A stretch of 64,000 bases of DNA from Alisma plantago-aquatica (lineage: Eukaryota > Streptophyta > Magnoliopsida > Alismatales > Alismataceae), in NCBI GenBank assembly GCA_963693085.1, contig OY856409.1, positions 243,774,558 to 243,838,557 of the forward strand, read 5' to 3'. The translations under genes were made by a program, and so were the position numbers. Below are positions 32,400-43,960 of this stretch, piece after piece; position 1 is the first letter of the stretch, and each line of letters begins with the position of its first letter. The notes under the pieces were generated by a model. It was not told the origin of the DNA. It was given only the letters and a program-made list of their open reading frames with translations, and did no database searches.

Positions 32400-33970
32400 C
32401 TTTGTCTCATAGGAAATTCACAAGAATTGAACCTAGAAGACCTTATGTATGATCAACTCCTATTCTCAGCGGTTCACAGACCTTCACCATCAGCACCAAA
32501 AGAGTTTTTCAGCCTCAACGACCGCCAAAATTCCTCATTAGCAGTGGCCATTGAGCCTTGCAAAGTTCAGCAACAACGAAAAATGCACTTGTGGGGACCG
32601 TTGACCTCGTAGCCTGGTGAAGGATGGGGCTCCATTCTCAGTGGTCTATGGCCCACCACCATCATCTACAATTGAGACATAGAAAGTTTAGTAACTGCTA
32701 GACTTGAATTATCAATGACTGTCCAGCCTACAATCTCAGTGATCGATGGGTCTACATGCTCAACGACTGTTGGATTCTACACCATATGCGACTGATGGAT
32801 CTTTTGCTTCAAAAACCACACCTATAAATAGTTGACCACCTTATTCATTGAGGGGGTCATGATGTGTGAGAGACAACTAAGTGTTGTTTCACCGCACATC
32901 CACCTTGCCATTGATTCGATATTTTTAAAGATGAGAGTCTGAAGGAGATAGTGTGCCTCCATTACCACTAGGCATCAATTGGCTTCTTCATTGAGAGAAG
33001 GAGCAGCCATCTTTGGCATCAACACCAGATTCATAGTTAAGGAAGACGTCCATGAGCCTTGACCTTCTGTTGTTACTGTTGGTGTATTCCCCTTCTTCTT
33101 CTCTAAAGTTGTTCCTCCTCCTTAATCTCCTTCGTCATTTTGTCTTCTCTCTCCATGTCTCATTATCCTTGTACATCCATAATTCTACTCACACCATGAG
33201 TGGCTAAACATATAGATTGGCTTGGGAGTAGCCCCTAAAGCTCTCCCAACATGTAAATATTTATGTCCATTGAATATATGCTCTTGGAAATGTTTATCTC
33301 CATACTCTTGGCCTTAATGCTTCACTTGTATGCTCAGCTACCATCTTGTGTTGTTTGATTATTAATGCTTCTAATGAGTGGTATTAACCATATCTAAGTG
33401 TTATAAAGTTGCATGTATGTACAAGAATATTGTAATGCTTAAGGTAATGATCAGATGTTTATATTGTGATTGCTTGTTCGCCATCTTGAGATAGACAACC
33501 TTATGATCTAGATCTATCCTACGCTTGAGAGAGGGGGAAATAGACCATTATGATGATTTCTTGTAAACTTTCCAAGGTTATACAATTGGTGTGAGTATTG
33601 CATGTTGGTCAGATACTATAGACGGTGAAACCCAATCCTAGTTCCCCATCCATACTTGATATTTTATTATTTGATTTTACTTGCTCTCTTGTTTTGCTCC
33701 TTTTCTTGCTTTACTTGTTTTACTTTACTTGTTTGTTGAAGTACCATTGTTTAATAAGGAACATAAAACTTGATCTCACTCTCTAGTCGGTGTAACTAAG
33801 CTAAGGCCCTACATTATTAACACATACCACCCTTTTCCCTACGGATCAACCCCAATTTACTACATTGGACCCTATATAATAGTTGTGGGGGCATGATAGT
33901 TGGGTTACAAATTTAAGAACTTGACTACTCTAGATCATCTCATCTTTGGATGTTTGATTTAGGCCGGTCA
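32400..33970 (+). repeat. Element G 5' LTR (left boundary approximate)
   Basis: The right boundary is set by the primer binding site. U3 (about 32450-32820) is full of words like CAGTGATCGATGG and CAACGACTG. A TATA-type CTATAAATAG lies at 32822-32831. No partner LTR is in the window, so the start is an estimate. Confidence 0.6.
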
Positions 33971-33976
33971 ACTTTT

Positions 33977-33994
33977 TGGCGTTGTTTCCAGGGA
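33977..33994 (+). other. Element G primer binding site (Athila type)
   Basis: TGGCGTTGTTTCCAGGGA, a slightly mutated form of the TGGCGCCGTTGCCGGGGA start of Athila internal regions, which differs from the initiator Met site used by B, C, D and E. Confidence 0.75.
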
Positions 33995-34219
33995 GAAGGC
34001 AAGTGGTATTGTTAAGAATCTGAGTATATTTATCATACACTTATGCCTCAAGTCTGGAAATAGGCTTGGATTCCACTCTTTTTAGTTCGATAACTCTCAC
34101 TACCTCAAATACTTCATTTCACACGTATAGCTTCTAACTGGACTGTGCAAACTATTTTTAGGTAGCCTAAAGCGAAGTAGACCATTACTACTACTAGCCA
34201 CGAACAACATGCTTCCTCA

Positions 34220-35620
34220 CAGGGTAGGACACCATGGATTCAACCACTACACAAGAATTGAAGATCTTCATGAAGATCATGAAGATGAATGTTCAGAAGG
34301 AGAACTTGATGATGAATGTGATGACAGAGACCATTGAGATGAAGAACGTGAAGAAGACCACCAAGAGGAGCATGAAGAAGAATGTCATGATGAAGGATGT
34401 CATCATAGACGTAGAAGGGATAGGAGAAATAACAACAATGATGATGACAATGATGACGGAGACCCTTCCCTTCGTGATTTGGTCGCTACCAGGGCCAATG
34501 AATCTAGATGCCATGTTGTTGTCCCTAGGTTCAATGCTCCAAACTTTGAACTCAAGCCAGTAGTAATAGCCATGATCTTAAACAAAACCTTTGGAGGAAC
34601 TACTCTATATGAGAACCCTTATCACCACCTAGATGCCTTTAAAAAGATTTGTGACACCATTAAGATGAATAGGTTACAACAAGAGGTAATATTCTATAAG
34701 GGATTTAACTTATATCTTAGGGACAAGGCACTATAATGGTACCTTGCTCTACCTAACAAAACCATCAACGGATGGGCACCCTTGGCTGATGCTTTTGTCA
34801 CCAAGTTCTACCCAATTGCAAAAACCCTCAAGAACATGCACACGAATATTGGATTTGTACAGAAGCCAAGAGAGAACTTGTAAAAAGCCTGGGAGAGAAT
34901 CCAAGAATATCAGAGGGTAGTCCCACCATAAATATGATAAATGATTTCTATCCACTACCTCTACAAAGAGCTTACTTTGATTGAAAGGACTTTGTTAAAT
35001 GTTATTGCTAGAAGACACTTTCTTAGAAAGAACCCAAAGAAGACCATGAGTATCATTTATAACATGGCTGCCTTGCAAGCTGGTCTAGATTATGATAAAG
35101 GAACAACAAAAAGGAGTCATGTGAAGGTACTATTACTGAGTCTAAATCTCTAGAGAGCATTACTACTCAAATTTAGAAGATTGATTTAGATGTCAGACAA
35201 CAGAAGGAATCTGGAAGGAAGGGAATGGGCAAACTTAAAAAGTCATGAAATGTGCTACCTGTGGAGAAGGGGTACATGCAGTTGACAACTTTATCTACAC
35301 CCAACCCGATGAAGATAATGACAAAGAAAAAACTAAAAATGTCTCTTATGCTAACTTCAAGAGACCTGATCATCCTAGTTTCTCCTATGGAAATAAAGAT
35401 GTTACTAAAAATGCCCACCAGCTGAACAACCCACCTAAAAGACCGTCAGTTTTGGAAGAGGTGGAGTACCATCTGCATTCACCTGCAACACAAATTGCCA
35501 ATAAAATACAAACAATTACCAAGGTCAAGGCTAAGGCCATAATCAGAATAGAAATTCAAGTAGGCCAAGTCAAGACCAAAGTCAGAACAAAAACACTAGC
35601 AGCCTAATATGATGCGTAAA
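34220..35620 (+). pseudogene. gag: Element G gag (Athila type), decayed
   Basis: A purine-rich stretch from 34234 encodes an acidic, Arg/Asp-rich segment in the gag frame (for example DDECDDRDH, then RRRRDRRNNNNDDD). It is followed by VPRFNAPNFELKPVVIAM, NPYHHLDAFKKICDTIKMN and FYKGFNLYLRDKAL, then WYLALPNKTINGWAPLADAFVTKFYP. This matches the core of Athila gag (NNFELKP, EDPHxHL..F..ICDT, FPFSLRDKA..WL). A CATCGEGVHAVD segment near 35247 is a damaged zinc knuckle. Stops at 34734 and beyond break it. Copia element F sits at its 3' end (TSD GAACC at 35800-35804). Confidence 0.85.
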
Positions 35621-35804
35621 CATTTTGAGTTCACAATGAGGCAACCATTAGTGAATGAGAAGCTAACTCAGAGTGCTATTACCAACACTGGTTTATTGAA
35701 CGTGATGTAAAACCATCTAGTGAAAGCTCATATGGATGACATGCACACCCATCAAAAACAAATTAATCAACAGTTGGCACAACTATTAGAGTTGATTAAG
35801 AACC

Positions 35805-36014
35805 TATTAGTATATATGATTTATCTATTATCATGTGTTGTGTGTCTAGTTATATTATGTTGTGTTCTATTATGTTCTTAAAACTTGTCTTGTCTTTCAC
35901 TTTTCTTTTATCCCATATTTTTTTGTTCTAGTTCTCCCTTACTCTCTTATTCTATAAAAGAGAGTGCATTGTATCTTTTTCTATATATCAAATATAAAGG
36001 TTTTCCCATTTATA
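35805..36014 (+). repeat. Element F 5' LTR
   Basis: 210 bp, with the TATA box CTATAAAAGAGAG at about 35952-35964. It is followed directly by TGGTGTCAGA, a mutated initiator Met primer site. Confidence 0.88.
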
Positions 36015-36039
36015 TGGTGTCAGACATGTTCAACTTCCC

Positions 36040-36540
36040 AGAGCCCACCCATCTACCCCCTCCCCTACCATTGACCCCCCATTACCTCCACCATTTCCAC
36101 TATCTCCACCATTTCCACCAACTAGTCACCCTCTCCCTCCACCACCTTCATTACGACCACCCTCCACCCATCGACCTAAACCCATCAATGTCCACCCATT
36201 AACCAACCCTTCCTCTTCCACCCATCGACCTCCACCTATGAACCTCCACCCATCAACCAACCTTTCATCTTCCACCGATCAACCTTCACCCACCGACCAA
36301 CCCTTCCTAGTCCACCCATCGACCTCCACCATCAACCAACCTTTCATCTGTCACCCATCGACCTTCACACATCGACCAACCCTTCATCTTCCACCCATTG
36401 ACCTATCAACCATCAAACTCACATCAACGTTTCACCTTCCATCACCACCATCAACCTATAACCCATCAACCTCTACCCCCATTGACCTCCACACCATTGA
36501 TCTATAACCCATTGACTCCACCCCATCAACCTAAATTCCA
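36040..36540 (+). repeat. Tandem repeat in element F leader (CCCATCGACC-type)
   Basis: Many imperfect copies of a CCACCCATCGACCT or CAACCAACCCTTC word, with roughly 20-40 base periods. The C-rich strand gives long Pro/His/Thr/Ser ORFs by chance (for example 36238-36507). Treated as a minisatellite, not a gene. Confidence 0.85.
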
Positions 36541-36639
36541 TCCTTCGCTCTTCTAGTTAGTCCCAGAATAGCATGTTGAAAGCCTAAAAGGTCTCACCAC
36601 TTTTCCTTCCTACGCCACATGGTGGAGTGAATCTCACAC

Positions 36640-36910
36640 CATGGCGACATAGGTCTTTTCTTATATCTACTACCCCTATGAGGGTTTCTTGGATCAGTTA
36701 TCCAGATCTACTAGTGTTGCAATCTTCTACCCCTATGTGGGTTTTTGGATTTGTTGATCCAACTCTTCTGTTGCTTCTATTTACTGCCCCTATGTGTGTT
36801 TCTCATATATGTTGATCCAGATCTATTGTTACTATCTTCTACCTCTATGTAGGCTCCTTGTATCTATTTGGATCTAGTTGTTGCTTCCTCTACCCCTATG
36901 CAGGTTGTTT
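36640..36910 (+). repeat. Second tandem repeat in element F leader, about 65-bp unit
   Basis: About five imperfect copies of a unit with CTACCCCTATG(A/T)GGGTTTCT followed by a GTTGATCCAGATCTA-like half. Immediately upstream of gag. Confidence 0.75.
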
Positions 36911-37039
36911 AGGTATGCTCTTTTATTGTTGTCATTCTGCTGCTCTTATTCTATTATTGCTGCTCCACTATGAGTTTCTCATATTTCATCATTCATATCT
37001 GCCCTTTTGTACCACTTCTATTGTCTCTTTGTGAACGCC

Positions 37040-37930
37040 ATCTTTATTGATGACATGGTGACTATAGATCCTTCATGGAACTTGTGTGTTACAACCATGA
37101 AACTTGATGGATCAAATACCATCTTTGGGAGGCATCATTCAAACTCTATTTCAAAGCCCAAGGACGTTACTCTCATATCACTTTTATTTCTAAGGATTCT
37201 CGTAATGTCTCAATAGATGAAAAAGCCAAACATGCCTACAATTAATGGTCCAAAGATGATTTTGGTGTCATGACATGGATGGTGAGCAGTGTTGAACCAA
37301 AGATTAGCCAATCTCTTCATCACCTACAAAATGACAAAGCCATGCGGGATCAACTATCCCATGTGTACTCACATAAAAAAAACCCAAAGAAGGTCTTTGA
37401 GATCTTCAAAAACTTGGATAAAATGGAGTATTGCACTGAAAATTGTGTAGAAGATTATTACAACCATTAGTTGGAACTTTGGACTGAATTTGAGGTATAT
37501 CATCCACTCACTACTGATATCAAAGGAGTTCAATGGCAATGCGAAAAACTTTAGCTTGTCCAATTTTTGGCTTGTTTGCCTCATTCCTTTGTAGGTGTGG
37601 TAGACCAAATCTTATCGAGTGACCCCGTACCTACACTCAGGGATGTTGTCAAGTGCATTCAATGCCTTCCTTCTATGGCCTGTATGCTTGCTATTTCTTC
37701 TAATCACTCAATCATTGCGGTTTTCTCCACTAACATTGGTCAAGGATGTGGACATGGTCATGGTCAAGGATGTGGTGGACGTGCTCCTATAAGAGGTCCT
37801 CCTACTGGCCTTGGATGAGGTCAATGTCAACTACCTCCTTCCAAACACTTCTGCAACTTCTATGGATGCATGAACCACAATGAGGACCACTGCTGGAAAA
37901 GCACCGTAAACCTTCTTAGGTGAATTAGGT
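37040..37930 (+). pseudogene. gag: Element F copia gag, decayed
   Basis: Across frames it reads VTTMKLDGSN, then DDFGVMTWMVSSVEPKISQSLHHLQ, then MRDQLSHVYSHKKNPKKVFEIFKNLDKM, close to the UBN2-type capsid domain of copia gag. A damaged zinc knuckle (HFCNFYGCMNHNEDHCW) is near 37848-37900. Stops at 37213, 37468 and elsewhere inactivate it. A Gly/His-rich GQGCGHGHGQGCGG stretch at 37740-37780 precedes the knuckle. Confidence 0.85.
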
Positions 37931-38089
37931 CTCCTTTAATGTCTATGAAGACTCAACTGCTACTGCCTCAAGCTCTACCCAACCTATGGTTGAGTGGATT
38001 CTCTTGGAGCCTCTAAGCTCATCTATCCACTCCAAAAACTACTACAAAAGGAGTTTCATCTGATTTACTTGCATCTCCTGCTACTACTG

Positions 38090-38570
38090 GTAAAAAGAAA
38101 TTGGTCATCGACACTGGTGCATCTACCCAAATTTTTGGTTGTTCCAAACTTTTCACTATCTTATTTAAAACTACAAAAGTTCCTCCTCTGACTATTGTGG
38201 ATGGGACTCGATTTGGTGTACATGGCATTGAAACTATATCTCTGTCTAAGAATCTACATGTAACATCCATCCTATATGTTCCACGCTTCCCTCTTAACCT
38301 ACTATCTATTAGTAAAACTATTAAGAGCCTTCAGTGCTTAATTAATTTTGACCCTAAAGGTTGCATGTTTCAAGATGTATGTACAAGGAAGAGGATGGGT
38401 TTAGGCCATGAGGGACCAGAGGGATTGTACTACATGGATGCACCACAATCTGTTGTTGCTCTACTATTTGCTTCCCTGATTAGTCTACAATGACACTATC
38501 GCCTGGGACATCCTTCTGCTACTAAATCCGTTGTTTATTTTCAAATATTTCTAAGAAATAATTTCGTGTG
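38090..38570 (+). pseudogene. Element F protease and pre-integrase domain
   Basis: The protease active site reads LVIDTGAST (38101 on), retaining the catalytic DTG. It is followed by HVTSILYVPRFPLNLLSISK, the usual end of the copia protease. The Gag-pre-integrase block has GLYYMD, then, after a stop at 38491-38493, HYRLGHPSATKS with the zinc-binding H and LGHP signature. Confidence 0.85.
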
Positions 38571-38639
38571 AGTCATGTTGTTTGGCAAACAAACTTAGGC
38601 TATTTTTCATACGAAGCAAGAAATTAGTTCTAAAAATCT

Positions 38640-39420
38640 GTTTGACATTTGTTCATGTTGATATTTGGGGTCCATGTTTTGTTCTAGATTGTCTAGATAT
38701 CTCTATTTTATGATATTAATTAACAATTATCCCATGGTAACTTGGTTGGTTTTACTAAAGTACCATAGTACCATGTTGCAAACTATCACCTCCTTTTTGA
38801 CTGAGATCTAAACCCAATTCAAAAATTTTGTCAAAATCTTACGAGCCTATAATGCCTTAGAGTTTATGCAAAAATCTATCAATTATCTTTGTAAATCTTG
38901 GGGTACCATTCATCAAACTTCCTTCTCTTCAACACCACAACAAAATGATGTGGTAGAAAGGAAGAATCGTCATCTACTTGATGTAGAACAAACTCTTCTT
39001 GTTCACTATCACATCCCTAAATATTTCTGGCCTGAAGCTATTTCTACAACATACTACTTAATCAATTGTATGCCTTCGTTTGTGTTACATAATCAGGTCC
39101 ATGTCTCTCTTCTTTACCCCGATGCACCTTTGTTTCCTATTCTATCACACATCTTTTATAGCACCTATTTTTTTAAAAATCTCAACCCTAGGATATCTAA
39201 ACTTGACCCCCACGCCATTAGGTGTGTCTTTCTAGGATATTCCCTAACTCAGAAAGGATATGGGTGTTATGATCATGTCAATTGAGATTTGTGAGTGCAG
39301 ATGTTGTGTTTTTTAAAAACACATCATACTACTCTGATGAAGGATCTGCTTTATCTAGTGATTTGGTGGTTCCTACTCCTCTGTCTGAGGTACTAGAACA
39401 TGATCACACTGAAAAAATTG
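38640..39420 (+). pseudogene. Element F integrase, decayed
   Basis: FVHVDIWGP near 38648 carries the first catalytic Asp block. Later STPQQNDVVERKNRHLLD (normally PQQNGVVERKNRHL) holds the catalytic Glu, and the C-terminal KLDPHAIRCVFLGYSLTQKGYGCY motif is intact. Middle parts have many stops. Confidence 0.88.
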
Positions 39421-39659
39421 AAGAGATGTCCATGAGAAGACCCATGGTTACAGATCCCCCTCTGGCTCCTCAACAACCAATTCCTCCCTCATCGAAAGAT
39501 CACAAAATTCCCCAGGTGTTTTCTGACCTACATCTTCCTGTCAGCCTAAGGAAAGGTATTTTCTCCCATACTCAGCATCTTATTAGTAATTTTTTTCTCT
39601 ACCACTAATCTTGGTGCTAGCTTTGCATGTTTTACTAATGCTCTTTCTACTATTTTTGT

Positions 39660-40600
39660 GTTGAAGAATGCTACACAAGCTCTTCAACATCCTATCTGGC
39701 ATCAAGCTATGGAAGCAAAAATGTATACCCTACAAGATAGCAAGACCTGGGAGCTTGTTGATCGTCTTAAAAACTATCCAATGGTTGGATGTTGTTGCAT
39801 TTTTTATTAAATATCAACTAGATGGTTCTATTGAACGACTGAAGGCTTGCCTTATAGCAAAAGGCTACACTTAGACCAATGAAGTGGACTACTTTGAAAA
39901 TTTCTCTCTTGTTGCCCACCTCAACTCTGTGAGAGTACTTATCTCTATAGTTGTCAATAATATTGACCTCTTTATCAGCTGATGTCAAAAATTCCTTCCT
40001 GTATGGTGACCTACATGATGAAGTTTATATGGAGCAGCCACGTAGTTTTGTTAGTCAGAGGGAGAGTTCTAAAGTCTGTAGACTCAACAAGGAGATAAAT
40101 GGCCTACAATAAATCCCACATGCATTGTTTGATAAACTAAGTCAAATATTGCTTAATTTTCAATTTTGACATTCACATTCTGATCATTCTATTTTTATTA
40201 AAAGAATAACTTTGGACTTGTTTTGTTTATTTTTTCTGATGATGATTATTATGGTATTGATGCTACCAAACAATATCTCAAACAACATTTTATTACTAAA
40301 GATCTGGGTAAACTCATATACTTCTTGACAGTTGAAGTTTCCAATCATCTTTTTACATCTACCTTCCACAACACAAATATGTGATGGACCTTCTGACAGA
40401 AGTAGGTATGCTTGGGTTTAGCCTGCTAGTACTCCTCTGGACCCCAAAACCACTTGATATGATTAACTTTCACCACCATATCTTACTAACCATCAATACC
40501 AATGAACGGTTGGTAAGCTTATCTATCCCCCTATGACGACAGAAGATATTACTCTTGTTGTTGGACTTATCAGTAGGTATTTGGAAAAACCTTGACAATG
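39660..40600 (+). pseudogene. Element F reverse transcriptase, decayed
   Basis: The start reads QALQHPIWHQAMEAKMYTLQDSKTWELVD (normally HPxWxxAMxxExxAL..N.TWxLV), followed by KACLIAKGYT. Later segments (about 40000-40100 and 40280-40360) contain YGDLHDEVYMEQP and DLGKLIYFL-like blocks. Stops and frameshifts are frequent. The catalytic YVDD box could not be seen intact. Confidence 0.8.
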
Positions 40601-40659
40601 TCATTGGGATGTTGTGTGTCACATTGTTAAATATATGAAATCTTCTCCTGAAAAATGTT

Positions 40660-41130
40660 TATTATATCACAGACATGGGCAGTGCAAACTTATTGGGCAT
40701 TCTGACTCTAATTATGTTGGTAGTCGTTGTGATTGAAAATCTACTTCTCGATATTGTTCCTTTGTTGGTGGGAACCTGGTTACATGGCACAATTAAAAGC
40801 AGACCATGATTGCCTTGTCAAATGCTAAAGCAGAATACAGGTCTATGGCTCACACTGCTTGTGAACTAATGTGGTTCCAAGGAGTCCTTAAGGAATTTGT
40901 TTTTGTTTAACTCTAATCATATTTCTATGCACTATGATAATAAAGTTGCAAACTTTATTGCCAGCAATCCCATTTTCCATGAGTGCACAAAGAACATCGA
41001 AGTAGATTGCCACTTTGTCCAAGAAGGAGTTCTTTTTCGGCATATTTGTATTCTTTATCTTTGGGCAGAAGACCAGGTTGTTGACATCTTTACCAAGATA
41101 CTTCCCAACCTCACTTTTCTACACTAGTGG
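40660..41130 (+). pseudogene. Element F RNase H, decayed
   Basis: Pieces include LIGHSDSNYVGS (normally GYSDADWAG), ALSNAKAEYRSMAHTACELMW and YDNKVANFIASNPIFHECTKNIEVDCHFV, ending EDQVVDIFTKILP. This is the end of the copia polyprotein. Confidence 0.88.
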
Positions 41131-41163
41131 ACAACTTGGGCATGATTGACATATATGCTCTAG

Positions 41164-41175
41164 CTTGAGGGAGAG
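41164..41175 (+). other. Element F polypurine tract
   Basis: CTTGAGGGAGAG directly before the 3' LTR, after the usual TTGxGGGxGAG context of copia elements. Confidence 0.75.
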
Positions 41176-41388
41176 TATTAGTATATATGCTTTATGCACT
41201 ATCTTGTGTTGTGTGTTTTGTTATCGTGTGATTTATGTTTTGTTATGTTCTTAAGACTTATCCTGTCTTTAGCTTTTATTTTATCCCATAGTGCCTTGTT
41301 CTGGTTCTCCTTTACTCTCTTATTCTATAAAAGAGAGTGCACTATATTTTTTTCTATATATTAAATATAAAGCTTTTTCCATTTTGTA
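41176..41388 (+). repeat. Element F 3' LTR
   Basis: 213 bp, matching 35805-36014 with many substitutions. The right TSD GAACC follows at 41389-41393. Confidence 0.88.
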
Positions 41389-42470
41389 GAACCCACAAGG
41401 AAAGATGCCTTCTACTACTAAAAGAGTAAATATGTCAATCCTATGATCTGAAGTAATACTATAAGAACTGACAAGAAAGATCATCTAGGAAGGCAACCCT
41501 ACTACTGAATCCCAACTCGAAAACCTACCATAGAAGAAGAAGAACCAGAGCTGGAGATACCTACCAAGAATACCAAGGTAAAAGTGAAGGGCAAAGGAAA
41601 GAATACTATGAAAGAAAGGAAATTTGATCCAACTGAAGAAGCTTTCATCTATAGAGATCCTTATGCATCAAGAGTTCCCTTTCCCTACAAGCTTATCAAG
41701 GCTCACTTAAAAAGGAGATACAAAAATTTATTGAAGTCATGAAGAATTTCATATGGATGTTCCATTTCTGGATGCCATCAAAGAGATGTTGATGGATGCT
41801 AAATTCTTCAAGGGCCTAATTACTAATAGAAGGAGTGAAGACCATGTCAAGTCTGTCAGGCTCACAAAGAAGTATAGTGCCTTCATTTAGGAGAGGATGC
41901 CCTCTAAGCATAAATATCTTAGGGCCTTCATGATCCCGTTCAATGTGGAAGTCAATGAAATAAGGCTAGCACTGGTAGACCTTGCAGCAAGCATTAGCCT
42001 CATTCCTCTTACGTTGGATCAAAGTCTAGGGAAGACAGTCATGGTAAAGATTGAAATGCAAATCCAGTTAGCAAATTATTCTTTCACTAAACTAGTAGGG
42101 GTAGTAGAATACGTCCCAATATGAGTGGGACAAACTTTTATACCATGCGACATAGTTTTGATCAATATTGTAGAAGCCATGATGTGGTCAATGCTTTTTA
42201 TAAGACCTTTTCCTTCCATTGGGAAGGCATCGATAGATGCCAAAGTTGGGATCGTTGCCATTGGGTAGGAAATGATCACATCAATTTTCATGTTCAAGAC
42301 TCCATGAGAGGACCATCTCTTTTAGAGTCCATATATTTCATAGACATCTACAACCAATTTTATGAAGAGGTCCTAGAGGAGAACGCTATTGTCGATCCAC
42401 TCATGAGAGCATTAAACAATCCTGGCCCAAGTGTCAAAATCCTAAAGTTGTTGAGATTTTTTATTACCTG
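41389..42470 (+). pseudogene. Element G protease region (Athila type)
   Basis: The G frame resumes with QGKMPSTT (Athila: QGxLPSQP). It continues through FHMDVPFLDAIKEMLMDAKFFKGLI and MPSKHKYLRAFMIPFNVEVNEIRLALVDLAASISLIPLT. The protease active site is usually CDLGASINLMP; here DLAAS carries Ala for the catalytic Gly of D-x-G. It then reads YVPI, a stop, and FIPCDIVLINIV...PFPSIGKASIDAKVGI. The first 300 bases have several stops. Confidence 0.88.
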
Positions 42471-42689
42471 AATCAACCGGAGGAGAATGGTAGTGATGAA
42501 GAATACAAAAGCTACACGACCCTAAAATACACTTCCCTTGAGCAGACCCCAGAAGAAAAAGAAGCATTGAAGCCAAAATTCAAACTGAAACAACTACCCA
42601 AAGGGTTAAAATATGAATTTGAAGAGAGGAATCAAGTGATTATGAATTCTTCCTAGACAGAAGACCAAGAATAGAAATTGTCAAATGAA

Positions 42690-43960
42690 CTCAAGCTCCT
42701 AATAAAGGTAATAGGATACTATGTATAAGATATCGGCATGAGCCTAACAGTTTGCATGCACAAAATCAATATGGAAGAAAATAAAAAACCTTTGGCCCAA
42801 CCTTGTAGGAAGTTGAATCAGATGTTGAGGAAGGTGGTCAAGAAGGAAGTGATAAAACTGCATGATGTAGGTATTGTATACCAAATAAGAGACATCAATT
42901 GGGTAAGCTCAATACACATAGCACCAAAAAAGGAGGAATGATAGTTGTGAAAGGTGAAAAGGGAGATAAAGTAGCCACACAAACTGTAATTGGGTGGTAG
43001 ATGTGCATAAACTATAGAAAGCTCAATGTCTCCACCAAGAAGGACCATTTTCCACTACCATTCATAGATCAAGTTCTGGAATGGTTAGCTCATGATGCAT
43101 ATATATGCTTTCTAGATGGATACTCGAGATTATATCAAGTTCCACATCTTGACAATCAGGATAAGACTACCATTACATGCATCTATGGTACTTATGCCTT
43201 TAGACAAATGTCATTCAACCTATGCAACGCACCTACAACATTCCAAAGGAGCATGATTTCAGGTTTTGCTGATTTCTTGGAAGATATCATGGAAGTTTTC
43301 ACTGATGACTTCTCATTATATGAGACAGATTTTGACAATTATTTAAGGAACTGATCACCATTTTGGAAAAGATGTGAAGAGAAATACTTGGTGTCGAACT
43401 GGGAGAAGTGTCACTTTATGGTGCAAGAATTTATTTTTCTTGGACACAATATTTTTGAAAAAAGAATTGAAGTCAATATGAGAAAGGTACATTGTATGTC
43501 TAAACTCCCACCTCCTATTTCAATAATTAGGGCGAGAAGTCTTCTGGGACAGGCAGGGTATTAATTATAGAAGATTTAATAAAGACTTCTCTAAAATAGC
43601 AAAATGCTTATCCAATTTGCTCGTTGAAGGCATTGTGTTTGAATTTACAGATGAATGTCTTGAAGATTTCAAAACTCTGAAGAATGTCTTAGTGACAACT
43701 TCAATCCTGCAAGCAACAGATTGGAAATTACCTTTTGAGATAATGTGTGATGCGAGTGACTATGCTATTGGAGAAATACTTGGACAAAGAAAGGATAAGA
43801 AACACCATGTGATCTATAATGCTAGCAAAACTATGGATGATGCCCAAGTCAATTACAATACCACAAAAAAGAGATGCTAGAAATAGTATTTGCTTTCAAC
43901 AAATTCAGGTCCTATCTGATAGGATTGAAAGTCAAGGTATACACATACCATGGCGCTATC
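42690..43960 (+). pseudogene. Element G RT and RNase H (Athila type)
   Basis: It starts IGMSLTVCMHKINMEE, then LNQMLRKVVKKEVIKLHDVGIVYQI and NWVSSIHIAPKK. After a frameshift it reads CINYRKLNVSTKKDHFPLPFIDQVLEWL, FLDGYSRLYQVP and YAFRQMSFNLCNAPTTFQRSM. The catalytic box is VFTDDFSLY (usually VFMDDFSVY), so both Asp are kept. RNase H begins at about 43617 with FEFTDECLEDFKTLKNVL and FEIMCDASDYAIGEILGQRKDKK. Stops separate these parts. Confidence 0.92.

Larger units (their letters stand above)
35805..41388 (+). mobile_element. Element F: Ty1/copia retrotransposon with short LTRs
   Basis: Short LTRs (35805-36014 and 41176-41388) share a TATTAGTATATATG start and a TATAAAAGAGAGTGCA block. The TSD GAACC lies at 35800-35804 and 41389-41393. 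Internal order is a degenerate primer site, a 1 kb leader with two tandem repeats, then gag, protease, integrase, RT and RNase H of copia type. Stops and frameshifts throughout show an old, dead copy. It is inserted between gag and protease of Athila element G. Confidence 0.92.

Noticed and set aside
34234..34563. Met/Lys-rich 109-codon ORF
   Set aside because: It is an out-of-frame reading of the purine-rich stretch; the true gag frame there gives the acidic Arg/Asp segment joined to the gag core.
36238..36507. Pro/Thr/His-rich 89-codon ORF
   Set aside because: It is a by-product of the CCCATCGACC tandem repeat.
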